Of a stretch of 64,000 nt of DNA, positions 34,531-45,590 are shown one piece after another. Position 1 is the first letter of the stretch, and the number at the start of each line of letters is the position of its first letter. Source of the DNA: Oxyruncus cristatus. Lineage: Eukaryota > Chordata > Aves > Passeriformes > Cotingidae. The stretch is taken from positions 643,805 through 707,804 of the forward strand of contig VXAY01002323.1 of NCBI GenBank assembly GCA_013399855.1. The letters are read 5' to 3'. Both the position numbers and the translations under genes were made by a program. The notes under the pieces are model-generated. The model saw nothing but the letters and a program-made list of their open reading frames with translations. It was not told where the DNA came from and ran no database searches.

Positions 34531-35979
34531 TCCTGCCAGCACGGGGCTGGATGGCTCTGCTTTGCCTCCCATCAGCGCTGCCTCACTGTGGGGATGTTTT
34601 TTCCCGGGCTCTGCTCCCAACTCTGGTCACTCCTGGGAAACGAGACAACAGCTCAAGGAGCCGCCTCCTCTCCTGACATTGCCACACTTGGAGAAAGTCA
34701 ACCCTCTCATCAGGCATCTTAAACACCATCTGTCCACGCTGAGAAGCTGCTTCTAAAACTTGCTGAGCCCTGTGATGTATGTCCCTTGCTAGGAGTAAAA
34801 ACGCTGCGTGGAAGATGATGAATCGGACAATATGCTTCCTTCTAAAGCTCCAGCCTGCTTCCAGAGAGGATGGGAATGCCAGGCAATTATCACACACCTC
34901 TGTAATTCCTGCTTACAGGTATCCCCCTGGTTTAATTCTCTGCAGAAGAAAGGGTTGAGTGTTCGACTCACCAGCAAGAGCAAAAAAAAGAGGAAAAATC
35001 AGTTTTAGTATGCACGATACACAGAAACAAAACACTACATCTGCTCCGGTGCCCCTTAAATGTTCCTTGTCTTGGGCTGCCTGATAATTGAAAAGAAATT
35101 AAAAAAATAAAATTAAGAAAAAAATGAAACAAAAAATAAAAAAGCTGTGAAATTAAAAAAAAAAAATAAAATGAAAGGCTAATCTCAGCTTTAGGGAAGA
35201 TCCTAATAAATTGGGGATTTCAGATTGGGTTCTTGATGCCTCCTGTCCTCACCACTGCCAGGAAAAGCCTGGCTGTTCCCTGTTTTCCTCAGAGAAGCAC
35301 AGGAGCTGCTGCACTCAGCACTCCGGGAGAATTCCAGCCAGCCCTTCCCTATTTCAGGACTCCTAATCCCTGGCACTGGTTCAGCTCCAAACTGTCCCAC
35401 CGTGCCTGTCATCTCCCAAGGCTTCCCCTGATCTCTCGTTCTCCGCGTTCTTTAAGATTTAAAGAGCTTTCCAGGAGCTAAAAACAAGGTATTGATTCCC
35501 GCACAACACTTAGTGGGGATTTGGCAGGACTGAGGCGCCGAAGTTTGTTTTATGGTCCATTAATAGAGTGACAAATCTGTTGGTCCAGATTCTGCCTTCG
35601 GGAAGAGAGTAAAAATGTGCAGTTTCCATGGAACCAAATGTCAGCCCCAAGACCCCGAGTTGTTCTCGGCTGGTACGAGAGTGGATGTCTGTGGAGGAAA
35701 CTTTGGGACTTTTGGTAGTAAATCTTATATTTTAGTGTGGCTTCTGGGATGCTCTGTATGTTAAACAAAAGTTACATCATTGGATAAATGGGGTCAGCTT
35801 CAAGTTGCTCTTTGCTTTGGACACCACTGGAAATATTTTCTGGTGGAAAAGAGTTGAACATTCTTAGGGGGGGAAAAAAAAAATCCCATTAACGGAAAAA
35901 GAGCCTCGTGAGGATTCTTGTTTCCATGTACTGCCTCGTATTTCTGGATCCCAAAGTCCTTTAAAAAGCCTTCAACGAT
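34531..35979. other. unique DNA with A-rich low complexity
   Basis: An A-rich stretch of about 75 bp lies at 35098-35172. No gene or transposon is recognised. Confidence 0.55.
35098..35172. repeat. A-rich low-complexity stretch
   Basis: Mostly A with scattered T, G and C, including several AAAAT-like units. No retroposon body is evident. Confidence 0.85.
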
Positions 35980-35982
35980 GTG

Positions 35983-36020
35983 ATTTTATACGTGAGGAAA
36001 ACAGAGGCACACAAATAAAA
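35983..36020 (-). mobile_element. possible MIR-type SINE remnant, 3' part
   Basis: GATTTTATACGTGAGGAAAA followed by CAGAGGCACACAAAT resembles the reversed 3' core of MIR-type SINEs, where ACAGATGAGGAAACTGAGGC is typical. The match is short and diverged, as expected for a very old repeat. A second MIR-like piece follows at 36318-36360 in the same orientation. Confidence 0.35.
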
Positions 36021-36317
36021 AGATGGGCAGAGCCACGGCGGGGACACTGCTGATGTTAATAAATAAATATATAACCCCAAAATGCATCCTCAGATCCAGG
36101 AGCATGCAAGTTTTCCAGACTGAGTGGCAGCAGAAGTTTGCTGCATATGAAATAGTCCTTTCCCTGGGGGGCATAAGGTCTCCAAACCTGGAATTGTATC
36201 ATCCTCCTCCCCTGCGGGGGAGCCCAAAACTCATCAGTGGTGCCTTGGAGCATCCCTTTCCCTGTGCATTTCCTCTGGAAATGCTCCATCGGGAACAGCC
36301 CAGCCAAGCAGAGATGC

Positions 36318-36360
36318 TGAGGGACTTCCCTGTGATCACACAGCAGCTGTTTAACATTCT
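36318..36360 (-). mobile_element. possible MIR-type SINE core remnant
   Basis: GAGGGACTTCCCTGTGATCA followed by CACAGCAGCTGTTTAAC resembles the reversed MIR core, usually a TGACTTGCCCAAGGTCACAC block followed by AGCTAG. It is about 300 bp from the other MIR-like piece. Either they are one old element split by later sequence, or two independent remnants. Confidence is low because of the short length. Confidence 0.33.
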
Positions 36361-36966
36361 CCAGCAAAAGCCTGTCTTTGGGAGGGTCTGGAGGCAACAG
36401 TTAAATGTCAGGGCTCTCCAAGCCCCACCTCCCCGAGATCCCTCTGGTGCCCCAACTTTTCTGTGACGTGCTGATTCCACCTCTCGTTAGAGGAACACTG
36501 TCACAGCTACCAAAGTATGCCTCAAAAGGGAGGATTACCCCAAAGAGGAAATACAGAGAACTGGGTATTAAAAAATACCAAATTTGTTTTAAAGCTACAT
36601 CAAAGTTACTTGGTAATAAAGCCCAGGGATTATCCCGCTTTAGGGATGCTGGTGATTGTACAGCCTTTTCTTCTGTTTAAAAAACATTCCCTGTGCATTC
36701 CCAAATGGGTCATGACAGGCTGCCTGCTTTGTCTGAAGACTCAGATTTGGCCTGAACTGTCTCAGCTTAATTTTAATAATGATAAAATGCAGCCCTTCAC
36801 GGCTCCCTTTACTTCATTAGACTCCTTGAGGAAGAGAAATGTCTCTGTGTGCACGTGTCCCAAGGGGGGCCCAGCTTTCCAATCTTGCTTTTTCTAGTTG
36901 CAGAACCTCAGGTCAGCTCCACCCCAGCTCCCAAAATCTTACTTGCACCGTGGCATCTGTTGCAGT
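36361..36966. other. unique DNA, no gene seen
   Basis: Overlapping open frames of 91 and 126 codons lie here but show no recognisable domain. Nothing else is seen. Confidence 0.5.
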
Positions 36967-37412
36967 AACACAAGCCCTGTGAGGAGAGGCTGAGGGAGCT
37001 GGGGTTGTTGAGCCTGGAGAAGAGGAGGCTCAGGGGAGACCTCATCGCTCTCTACAACTCCCTGACAGGAGGGGGGAGCCAGGTGGGGGTTGGTCTCTTC
37101 TCCCAGGCAACTCTCAGGAAGACAAGAGGGCTCGGCCTTAAGCTGTGCCAGGGGAGGTTTGGGTGAGATATTGGGAAGAAATTCTTTCCAGAGAGGGGAA
37201 TCAGCCATTGGAATGGGCTGCCCAGGGAAGTGGTGGATTCTCCGTCCCTGGAGGTGTTTAAGATGAGGCTGGACGTGGCACTGAGTGCCATAGTCCAGTA
37301 ACCGCGGTGGGGTTGGATCAAGGGTTGGACTTGATGATCTCAGAGGTCCTTTCCCACCCATCTGATTCTGTGATTCTATGATTCTATGATTCTATGATTC
37401 TATGATTCTATG
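36967..37412 (+). mobile_element. CR1 LINE 3' end with intact terminal repeat
   Basis: It begins at AACACAAGCCCTGTGAGGAG and includes GGAATGGGCTGCCCAGGGAA and CTGGAGGTGTTTAAGATGAG. It ends with GATTCTGTGATTCTATG and about five more ATTCTATG units (37371-37410), the CR1 hallmark. The first 321 bp are 98% identical to 44345-44665 (six differences, no indels, counted by eye), so both are relatively young. It has no coding potential. Confidence 0.96.
37371..37410 (+). repeat. CR1 terminal octamer repeat
   Basis: ATTCTATG-type units occur about six times at the 3' end of the CR1 copy. CR1 elements normally carry fewer, so this copy has expanded slightly. Confidence 0.95.
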
Positions 37413-37565
37413 AATATCAACATCAAACCTTTCCTGTTTTGCTCGTTCAGCAGAGCTACAGTTCACCACATGCGAACAAATAGAGAAACACTCCCTCAAA
37501 CTCAAGCGGTTTTGTGAGCATCTAACATCACATCCTTTGCCATTTTATGGTGTCCTGGGGATCTA

Positions 37566-37620
37566 AGGCCGGCAGGGACTTCACACAATCATCTGATCCA
37601 CCCCCTGCTCAAAGCAAGGA
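37566..37620 (-). mobile_element. short CR1 LINE fragment
   Basis: GGCCGGCAGGGACTTCACAC and CATCTGATCCACCCCCTGCT followed by CAAAGCAAGG match the reversed tail of a CR1 3' end, usually with CATCTGGTCCAACCCCCTGC. It is short and diverged. Confidence 0.55.
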
Positions 37621-40068
37621 TTCCCAGTTATTTCCAGTTCCTTGCTTTCCGAATAGCAATAAATGTCTTTTTCCGGCCCCTTTTCTTCTATTGAGCTGAA
37701 GCGTCAGTGTCTGAAGACTGAGACATGGAGAGCTCATAAATTGAGGGGGAAATAAAAAAAATAAAAAAGAAAGAGTACTCTGGAGCCGGCAGGGCAAGTG
37801 TGGTGAGACAACTGAGCAGGGAAAACCCATTGTGTTGGGTTATTTGTGCACTGGGAGAGCTCTCCAGCAATCACAGTCGATTCTACCCTGCTTTTTTAGT
37901 GCCGGGGTGACTTTGAGCTCCCGGCACTAACGATTCCAATGCTGGATGGCAACACTGGAGCTGAAAGGAGAGAAATCCTTCCGAAATCCAAGATTCGTTC
38001 TCTGCCTCACCCCTCTCCCTCGGTCAAGAGGCAGTTTTTGGGGCCCGTGAGGCAGAGAGACAGGATGGGAAGGATGTGAATTGTCACTCCAGGCTCACCA
38101 CAGACACTTCGGAAGGACTTTCACAGGAACCACGGAAGACTTCCCGGAGGAATTTACTGAGCCTCTGAACTGACATCTTCTTAGGGAAAGGAAAACATGA
38201 GGGGATCGTTTTCCCCATGGTTGCAACAGACACCATAAAATGCTAATTTAGAGGGACCTTTCTAGGAGTGCTTCAGTGATCCAGGAGCCTGACCACCACT
38301 GTCTGCCAGCACCTTAAATACCCATTGCTTTATCCCATATTAAGCTGATCTTCAACCAGCCGTTCATTAACAACTGAAGAACAAGCTGAACTGATTGATT
38401 TTGATGAAAATGTTGTTTCAGAGCTGCTTTGGTTGCTCAAATGTAACGTATGGGTTGTATTACTTTACCCTGAGGTGGCATCATGCGGCTTTTATCTCAG
38501 TGAAGTTAAATCTTTCTGTAAAGCTGAGCCCCTGCCTCCCTCAGTTCCACATCAGTAAGCAAACAGAAATAGTATTTCCAACTCAAAAGCCCGTGCATAT
38601 TCCTTTTGGACATATATTTATATATGACCTCAGCAAAACGAAATAAATACAAGAAACATAGGCCGTGCAAACGTGGGAAAAGATGCTGAGCAAGGCATTT
38701 TTATTCTGCTTCCACTTGGAAACAGTGAAGATATTTTTGGTCCAAACACATCATTCTGTTCCAACACATTGCTTTCTTCAATTTGATGAAAATCGAATGG
38801 CCAGAACATAATTAATGGTTGAAACTCTTTCTGTTTAACAAATTGAAATACTTTGAATGCTAACTAGCCATATGTAAAGCTCATCAATATTAATGAAACT
38901 TCCTGAAATGTATCATTTATTCTTCATGGACAGGAATAAGTTCAGGTTTGCTGAGGCACGGAAACGATTAAGGAAAAATTCACAGAGGCTTCTAAACCTC
39001 GTGGAAACCAAAGTCCCATTTTAAAACCATGGCTTTTCTGAAAATCCCATCGACTTTTCCACACTCTGAACGCCCAAACACCTTCCAACAGTGGCCTTCA
39101 GTCCTGAGCTTGAAATTAGACACAACATCCGAGGTCTCAAAAAGCCCAGAAGAACAAACCAGGGAAACTCAAACCCTCAAATTAGATTGTAATAAAAATC
39201 CTGATGATGAAATAAGAGCAGGTCTTAAATAAGAGCATTTAAACCCAGTATGGAACTATCCATGTTCTTGGTGGGATTCACTTCCTTACAGGGAGGGGTT
39301 AAACCTCGTTAAGAAGTTTGATTTCAGTACCACAGTATTTGATGCCCTTGGCTCAGCATTTTACAAACCAACAACCCCCCATTTTGGCAGCAGGAAAGCC
39401 ACAGATAATGAGGAGAACTAAATAAATGTGAAAACAGGCTGCAGATGTACAAGAACGGGAGCACATTGAAACAACCAGAGATCTAAGGAGCATAAAGCAC
39501 TCCCAAAATATCCTCCCCCTGAACGCTGCTGCTTGGGCACAACCCAAGAGGAAAAGTTTGGGATGCATATAAAAAAACTCCTTTTTTTCCTTTTGTAACA
39601 GAATTTGAAAAAATGACAGAGAAAACGAGGAGCCCACGACGCTGACATCAAATTTTGCCTGATGAAAGGAGCGGGTTGTTGTCCTCGTTAGCAATCCCCA
39701 GTTCGTTTGCGTGTCTCCAGGTGCAGTCCTTGAACACTGGGGTAGGACATGGTGTTCGTGGCAAAGGCACTGAATTAACATCACAATTATTTATTCAGCT
39801 CTTCGCATTACAAAGTAACAGTTATCTAACACTGTGTGAATTACTTGAGTGACAACTGCAATGTTGTGAACTGGCTCCTCAAGCATTTATTAACAGTTTT
39901 GTCATTAAGTAATTGCCAGTGGAAAGTTTGTCGTTGTTGGGGGTTTATACTTCTAATATCTTTCTCATCTCAGCTGTTTATTAGATTCAATTTATGAAGG
40001 GCAAGAGAAACATGAGTCATTAAATCACCTGGAGGTGCTTCCTGTTTATGAGGCAATAACCGTTTTCC
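37621..40068. other. unique AT-rich DNA, no gene seen
   Basis: No gene is recognised. The segment 38700-38950 and the region from 39860 onward are AT-rich with many TAAT motifs. A short resemblance to a MIR 3' end near 38530-38562 is too weak to call. Confidence 0.5.
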
Positions 40069-40113
40069 TGGGCTAATAAATTCTGGGCCGGCAGCTGAAC
40101 ATTTATTAGCCCA
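40069..40113. repeat. perfect 13-bp inverted repeat (hairpin)
   Basis: TGGGCTAATAAAT (40069-40081) is matched exactly by ATTTATTAGCCCA (40101-40113) across a 19-bp loop that contains GGCCGGC. It can form a hairpin in DNA or RNA. The arms contain TAAT-type homeodomain sites, so two inverted protein-binding sites are another option. No terminal repeats of a transposon are evident. Confidence 0.75.
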
Positions 40114-40527
40114 AGATACAGTTATTGTTAAGTTAATTGGAAGCACCCTGAAGTTGTTATTATAATGAAACTTCTAATGATTAAAGATTTGGGAGAAATC
40201 ATCTGTTTTAAGGTGTGTGGGGGGGAGTGTTAATGAGAAATCCTGGAGTTTGGGTAACGGTGCAGCTCTTGATGAGCTCCTGCACCAAAGGAAGGTGGTG
40301 GGATCTGACTCGTGAGGAGACCAGCGATGCACATATTTGACATGGAATGGCTCCTGATTTTTGTGAGCTCATTTTACGCCCTCACCAGCCAACTCTCCCT
40401 CTTTTTTTTTTCCTACCCTGAGCACCACCAAGCCTGGCAGGTGTTTAGAGATGACTTCTTGTGGTGAACACGTTGAAATGGAGGAGCACCAGCAAGGGCC
40501 AAGAATGGAGGAATCCACTGATCAGTC
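40114..40527. other. unique AT-rich DNA, no gene seen
   Basis: A T-rich run lies at about 40401-40412. No gene or transposon is recognised. Confidence 0.5.
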
Positions 40528-40580
40528 CAGAATCCCAGGATGGCTGGGGCTGGAAGTGACCTCTGGAGGTCACCTGTGCA
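40528..40580 (-). mobile_element. short CR1 LINE 3' tip
   Basis: CAGAATCCCAGGATGGCTGG, GGCTGGAAGTGACCTCTGGA and GGTCACCTGTG match the reversed last ~50 bp of a CR1. This is only the 3' tip. Confidence 0.7.
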
Positions 40581-42107
40581 GATAAGTCAATTATTTTGGC
40601 CTGACTTACTACTGTAGAACATTCATAATAAGTAGGATGGTGGGCTGTGGCCCAATTGGTTTTGGGAGAGGGTTCTGGGGAGAAATTATTCAAATTCCTT
40701 CCCTGAGGCAGCAGGGAGGAAATAAGAAAAGTCCCACCTGCAGAGTAGAAATAACTCCCCCAAACCAGCTGAATGGTGAGCAACAAACGTCAAAACAGGG
40801 TAAATAAGAGAAAATCCCCCTTTGGCACGTGGGCTTGAACTGCTTTATCTTGGCTTTGCTCATCTTTGGTTCCCAAACCACCACCCCACTGTCCTTGCTC
40901 TTCAATACCATCTCTTTGAGAGAGAGATCAATTTAGAGTATCCCTGGGGGCTTTTCCCCAAAGCTTTGGGGGACAGTGAGTGCACAGAGCCAACTGCCCC
41001 AACAGTGCAATGCCTGTGGATCTGCACTTGGGCCCTGCTGACTTGGAAATGCTGGAAAAAAGTCCCCCCTGAGCAGTGAGTGCCTTGGTGAGACCTCCCA
41101 ACGCATCACCACCTTGCTCTCAGTCATTTATCTGTAGACAAGAGCCCTTCCCTACTGAGCTTTGCATTGAACAGCTCTGTGACAGCACATGGGATAATGA
41201 TAATTGGGGTGCTGGGTACCTGCACTGAGTTTCAGGCTGGTGGTGGCCTGGATGGGGTCACCAAGGAGCTCCTCACTGCAGCCACAGTGAAAGGGTTTGG
41301 GGAGCTGTCAGTGGAAACGCCAAGCAGAGGAAAAGGGAGCAGGCACGCTGTTAATCCTGAACGTTTCTGAAGCTTTACAGGAATCTCAGGGCCTGGAGTG
41401 CGCGGAGTTATGGACAAATATATCTCAAAAAATTCCATTTCCCCTGCCTTTAAAGCAAAGGCCGTTTCCTCCGTGGACTTCAGTAAGCACTGGATCTGAT
41501 GGAAAGTGATCTGGCTAAAAGGCATGTAAATGCAGCTGTCATTTTGGAAAACCATTAATCCATCTGATTTGCCACATGGGCAGCTTGAATTAATTTGCCT
41601 GGCTGCAAAACCCCCCCCACCCCAAAGTAACAGCAGAGCAACAACTGCCTCCACTGCAGCAGCCCCTGGTATTAAAGGATGTATTTCTAAACACACTTGC
41701 AAGCTTGAACCTCTGAATTAATCTTTTCAAGCAACTCCATCTTTTTAATTCCATAATGTAATGCACATGTCTAAGCACCCTTGAAGTTACCCTGCACATC
41801 AAGTCTTTCGTTTTTCCTCAGAATATTTTTTTTTGTATTTTTCCTAATATAACCACGTTTGAGAAAGCCTTCTCAATGTTTAGCTTGATCCACGCTTTCC
41901 AAACAATTAAATAGTTAATTCAACTCGGATCCTGCGGAATAAAATGTGTTAATTCAGTAGCTGGTTTTCCCTCTAGCTCACCTGTAAAATTAGAATTTAG
42001 ACTCGTTTTGCTCCTGGAAAGGTTTGCAGGTCCAAGGACAGAGGGAAGGAGGCTGAGTGTGTTGAGGTGGTGTTTGGGCAGGGGTTTGGGTTCTCCTTTA
42101 AGGCTTG
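40581..42107. other. unique DNA, no gene seen
   Basis: Open frames up to 156 codons on the minus strand (41232-41702) have no recognised domain. No transposon is recognised. Confidence 0.5.
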
Positions 42108-42190
42108 GAAGGAGAACAAGGACAAGAGGAAACAGCCTCAAGTCGTGCCAGGGGCGGTTTAGGTTTGATGCTGGAATAATTCCTCCCCAC
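42108..42190 (+). mobile_element. CR1 LINE fragment
   Basis: GAGAACAAGGACAAGAGGAA, ACAGCCTCAAGTCGTGCCAG and GGGCGGTTTAGGTTTGATGC follow the usual order of the CR1 3' UTR (a GACAAGAGGAAATGGCCTCA block, then GGGGAGGTTTAGGTTGGA). It is cut at both ends. Confidence 0.75.
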
Positions 42191-43039
42191 ACTCTCCCAG
42201 CGCTCCAGGTTTTGCTGCAGCTCCCCAAGCCAGGCCCGAGGTCTGGGCGCTGGAGAACACAAATATTAAGGCTGCACTTGAAAGACGAATCCTACAATAA
42301 CAACAGGACCTGATTTGTGAACACTTGACACAGCTGCTTGTCTGGGAACCAGGAAGCTCAATCTACATCTTCAATGAGGGTTTTTTTCTCCTCAAAATAT
42401 GAGGAAACAGCTTAACCTTGAAAATACCGCTTAGCTCGCACATACACACACACAAAAGGAGTTTATTCAGAAAGTGGTAATTAATTTTCTACAGAGGCTG
42501 AAATCACTCTGCCTAAAGCAAAATCCTTCTGACATTATTAAATGTCACAGTGCAGTTAAAGCACAATTATAAACTAATTCACAGAATAAATCTCATTAGT
42601 TTCCTGAGGCCTTACGAATAAACTGAAAGAAAAACGTTGCCACAGCTGACTTTCATCTTGGCTTTCCTGAACAGATCTACCATCAAAAAGCATAACATTT
42701 TAATAATTACAGATGATTAAAAACAGCTAGTTTGGAGAAACAGGCAGGTAAGGCTGACTGCTGCACTCAGAGCAGTGGCAAAATGCTCCACCTTACATTA
42801 ATAAAAAAGTGCTCCAGTATAAAATCCCGGTCGTGGGGGCACCTGAGTGAGCACTGACTGCTCCCTCCCTCCATCCCACGGTGTCAGCTCTGCTCCAGGA
42901 GCTGCCAAACTGAATTTCTCCACTGCTAATCCAGGAAAACAAGCTTCATTCCTCAGCTGCAGTCTAGAAATTGGGGCGAGCCAGTCATTGCACAGAGAGG
43001 AAGAGAAGAAGCAGTTCATAGGTTAAACGTCCAAATAAG
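42191..43039. other. unique AT-rich DNA, no gene seen
   Basis: The stretch 42470-42740 is AT-rich with few CpG and many ATTA/TAAT motifs and could be a conserved non-coding element. This needs cross-species alignment to decide. No gene is recognised. Confidence 0.45.
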
Positions 43040-43231
43040 ATATTTAGGAAGGAATTCTTCCCTCTGAAGATGGAATTCCCAGAGAAGCTGTGGCTGCCCC
43101 ATCCCTGCAAGCGTCCAAGGGCAGGTTGGAGCAACCCCAGCTGGTGGAAGGAGTCCCTGCCTGTGGCAGGGGGTGGCACTGGATGATCTCCAAGGTCCCT
43201 CCCAACTCAAACCACTCTGTGATTCTGTGAC
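43040..43231 (+). mobile_element. CR1 LINE 3' end
   Basis: TTAGGAAGGAATTCTTCCCT, CCCAGAGAAGCTGTGGCTGC, CCAAGGGCAGGTTGGAGCAA, GGTGGCACTGGATGATCTCC and CACTCTGTGATTCTGTGAC form a typical forward CR1 3' end with a degenerate terminal repeat. Confidence 0.92.
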
Positions 43232-44144
43232 TTCAGTATTTGGAAATCTTAGTGTTGGTTTTCCTTTGTTTAGGGGGAGTTGGGTGTGTGATTTGTGGGG
43301 GTTTTGTGGGGATTTTCGTTTGCTTTTTCAACTTGTAGCAAAATCAATTAAAAAATATTGAGGCCCTCGTATTTTAGCTCTCTAAAGCTCTCTTCAAATT
43401 TCTTCACATTTACCTTATTCGCCTCACAGGAATTCAGCCAAGAATGTAGGAACAACATGATCTGTGTCTGCTAGGAGACAAAAATCCTTATTTATTCCTA
43501 TTTCCTTGCTGGGAGACAAAATCCCTCAGTTATTGCTGTTGCCTTGCTTGTGCTCTGTGCATAGTTTTCACCTCTATGCAAAGGCACCGAGGTCAGGATT
43601 TTCCATGGGGAAAGGTGCTGGGCTGAATCCAGATTGTTCTCTACTTAGCAGATAAATTAAATTCTGCTGGAAAATTAGGATGACTAAAAGTGGCCACTGA
43701 AGGCAAAAACTTGCCCTGCTGAGTTGACAACAAGGGATTTATTCTCCTCAAGTCTCTCAGCCTGATTCACGTAAAGCATTTTTATGAGCCAACATTGGAA
43801 AAAAATCAGGAATTGTAAAGACAACAAATCTTCCTGTTGGGTTTGGTTTCAAAGGACTAATTTCCTCCTCCTCGGCAGCAGATCCACACACGTTGCTGTG
43901 GCTCTGTTTAAATAGGGATGAACCCTCTGGGCCTGGGAATTTGGCTTTGATTCAATTACTGCTCAAGGCTAAGCAGCTTATCCACAGCTCAGATGGGGCG
44001 AGGCCCAGCTGGCCCACAAAGCCCAGGCGACAGTGGAAGTTCAGAACACCAAGTTTGGAGCCAAAATCTGCCTCAAACTACCAAAAAGACAAAAGCCAGT
44101 GGGAAATATCAGTGAGGGCTGTCTCAGTGGGCTGAGACACCAGA
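43232..44144. other. unique DNA, no gene seen
   Basis: A GT/T-rich stretch lies at 43255-43330. Nothing recognisable is coding. Confidence 0.5.
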
Positions 44145-44260
44145 AAGCCCAGGCTGGACAGGCCTTGGAGCAACTGGTCTAGTGGAAGGTGTTGCTGCCT
44201 GTGGTGGACAGTTTGGAACTGGACGAGCTTTGGGGTCCCTTCCAAGCCAAAGCATTCTGT
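44145..44260 (+). mobile_element. CR1 LINE 3' tip
   Basis: CAGGCTGGACAGGCCTTGGA, GCAACTGGTCTAGTGGAAGG and a TGGGGTCCCTTCCAAGCC block, followed by GCATTCTGT, are the last ~115 bp of a forward CR1. It ends exactly where the first copy of a 34-bp direct repeat begins (44259). Confidence 0.82.
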
Positions 44261-44292
44261 GAATGGGGCTCAGAAGGTGGGATTTGGGTTCC
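44259..44292 (+). repeat. 34-bp direct repeat, copy 1
   Basis: It starts GTGAATGGGGCTCAGAAGG and ends TGGGATTTGGGTTCC. An identical copy lies at 44663-44696 on the far side of a CR1 segment. A shorter echo, GATTTGGGTTCC, follows at 44300-44311. Confidence 0.95.
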
Positions 44293-44329
44293 TGATCAGG
44301 ATTTGGGTTCCCAACCCTTAGCTGGGGCG

Positions 44330-44662
44330 ACATGAAGGGACCTGAACACAAGCCCTGTGAGGAGAGGCTGAGGGAGCTGGGGTTGTTGAGCCTGGAGAAG
44401 AGGAGGCTCAGGGGAGCCCTCATCGCTCTCTACAACTCCCTGACAGGAGGCTGTAGCCAGGTGGGGGTTGGTCTCTTCTCCCAGGCAACTCTCAGGAAGA
44501 CAAGAGGGCTCGGCCTTAAGCTGTGCCAGGGGAGGTTTAGGTGAGATATTGGGAAGAAATTCTTTCCAGAGAGGGGAATCAGCCATTGGAATGGGCTGCC
44601 CAGGGAAGTGGTGGATTCTCCGTCCCTGGAGGTGTTTAAGATGAGGCTGGACGTGGCGCTGA
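44330..44662 (+). mobile_element. CR1 LINE segment lacking both ends
   Basis: From GACATGAAGGGACCTGAACA through GAGGAGAGGCTGAGGGAGCT and GGAATGGGCTGCCCAGGGAA it follows the copy at 36967-37412 at 98% identity, but stops at GACGTGGCGCTGA. It lacks the last ~125 bp and terminal repeat, which a normal target-primed LINE insertion always keeps. It is flanked by exact 34-bp direct repeats. Confidence 0.93.
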
Positions 44663-44696
44663 GTGAATGGGGCTCAGAAGGTGGGATTTGGGTTCC
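44663..44696 (+). repeat. 34-bp direct repeat, copy 2
   Basis: Identical to 44259-44292. It joins the CR1 segment directly at GCGCTGA|GTGAATGG. Confidence 0.95.
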
Positions 44697-45462
44697 AGAG
44701 AAGTGACTCGAGCTCTGTTCTGCCGCTCCACAGCTGCTGAACAACTCGCTACTCAAAGCTATTCCTTGGTATTCTCTTACAAATATGTTCCTCAAGATGT
44801 CTGTGCGCTGCTTGAGTATTCATGGGACCTGCCTGTGAAAGTACAGGAACAAAACTGAATTCTCCCTCTGCGTGAGGGTACAAACACAGACCTGCCAGAT
44901 CTCCACAGAGCTCCCCCAAGCCCAGCACAAATATTGGACTTTCCTGCGACAGTGACGATTTACAGCAGCACAGAACCTGCCTGATCCCGTAACTGCTGCT
45001 GCAGAGAAGTTTTAATTTCTAATTATGGGGCCATCATAAACAACGGGCACCTGAAAACATAATCCAAAACAGATAAAAAGGTGGTAGAACAGTTCAGTAA
45101 ATAAAGAACATGCAAAAGACTTATGTACTGCAGTAAAGAGTACATGTTTAATACCATACTATTAAATGGAACAGAAACATTTATTTTTGCACCACCTTTA
45201 CAGTGGTGTTTATATCAAATTCAAAGGTTTCCTATTCTAGGTTTTGTCTGTGTGGCTTTTTTTTCCCCTTACACTGGTCAAGCTGAAAACATCATGTAAT
45301 GGAAAATAACTGCAGCATTTGTGCAGATCATATTGGATAAAAGAGGGAGAAAAAAAAACAGAAAGCAATCTTATTTACACTGAGGCTACAGCCTACATCC
45401 TACTTTGCCAGCTCTTCTTCTGAGCATCTTAACGCGTGGGTAATTCTTTGAATAGAAAACCA
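44697..45462. other. unique AT-rich DNA, no gene seen
   Basis: No gene or transposon is recognised. Confidence 0.5.
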
Positions 45463-45590
45463 CATCTAAAGATTTAAAGATTTAACCATACCTGAAGATT
45501 TAAAGATTTAACCGTATCGAAAGATTTAAAGATTTAACCATACCTGAAGATTTAAAGATTTAACCATATCTAAAGATTTAAAACCTCGGT
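45463..45590. repeat. 26-bp tandem repeat, about 4.6 copies
   Basis: The unit holds AAGATTTAAAGATTTAACC plus a short variable end. The first AAAG of each unit places its G at 45471, 45497, 45523, 45549 and 45575, an exact 26-bp period. The variable ends alternate between a CATATCTAA/CGTATCGAA type and a CATACCTG type, so the array also has a 52-bp higher-order period. Confidence 0.93.

Noticed and set aside
38530..38562. CTCAGTTCCACATCAGTAAG resembling a MIR 3' end
   Set aside because: The match is short, the neighbouring core is absent, and it is close to chance similarity.
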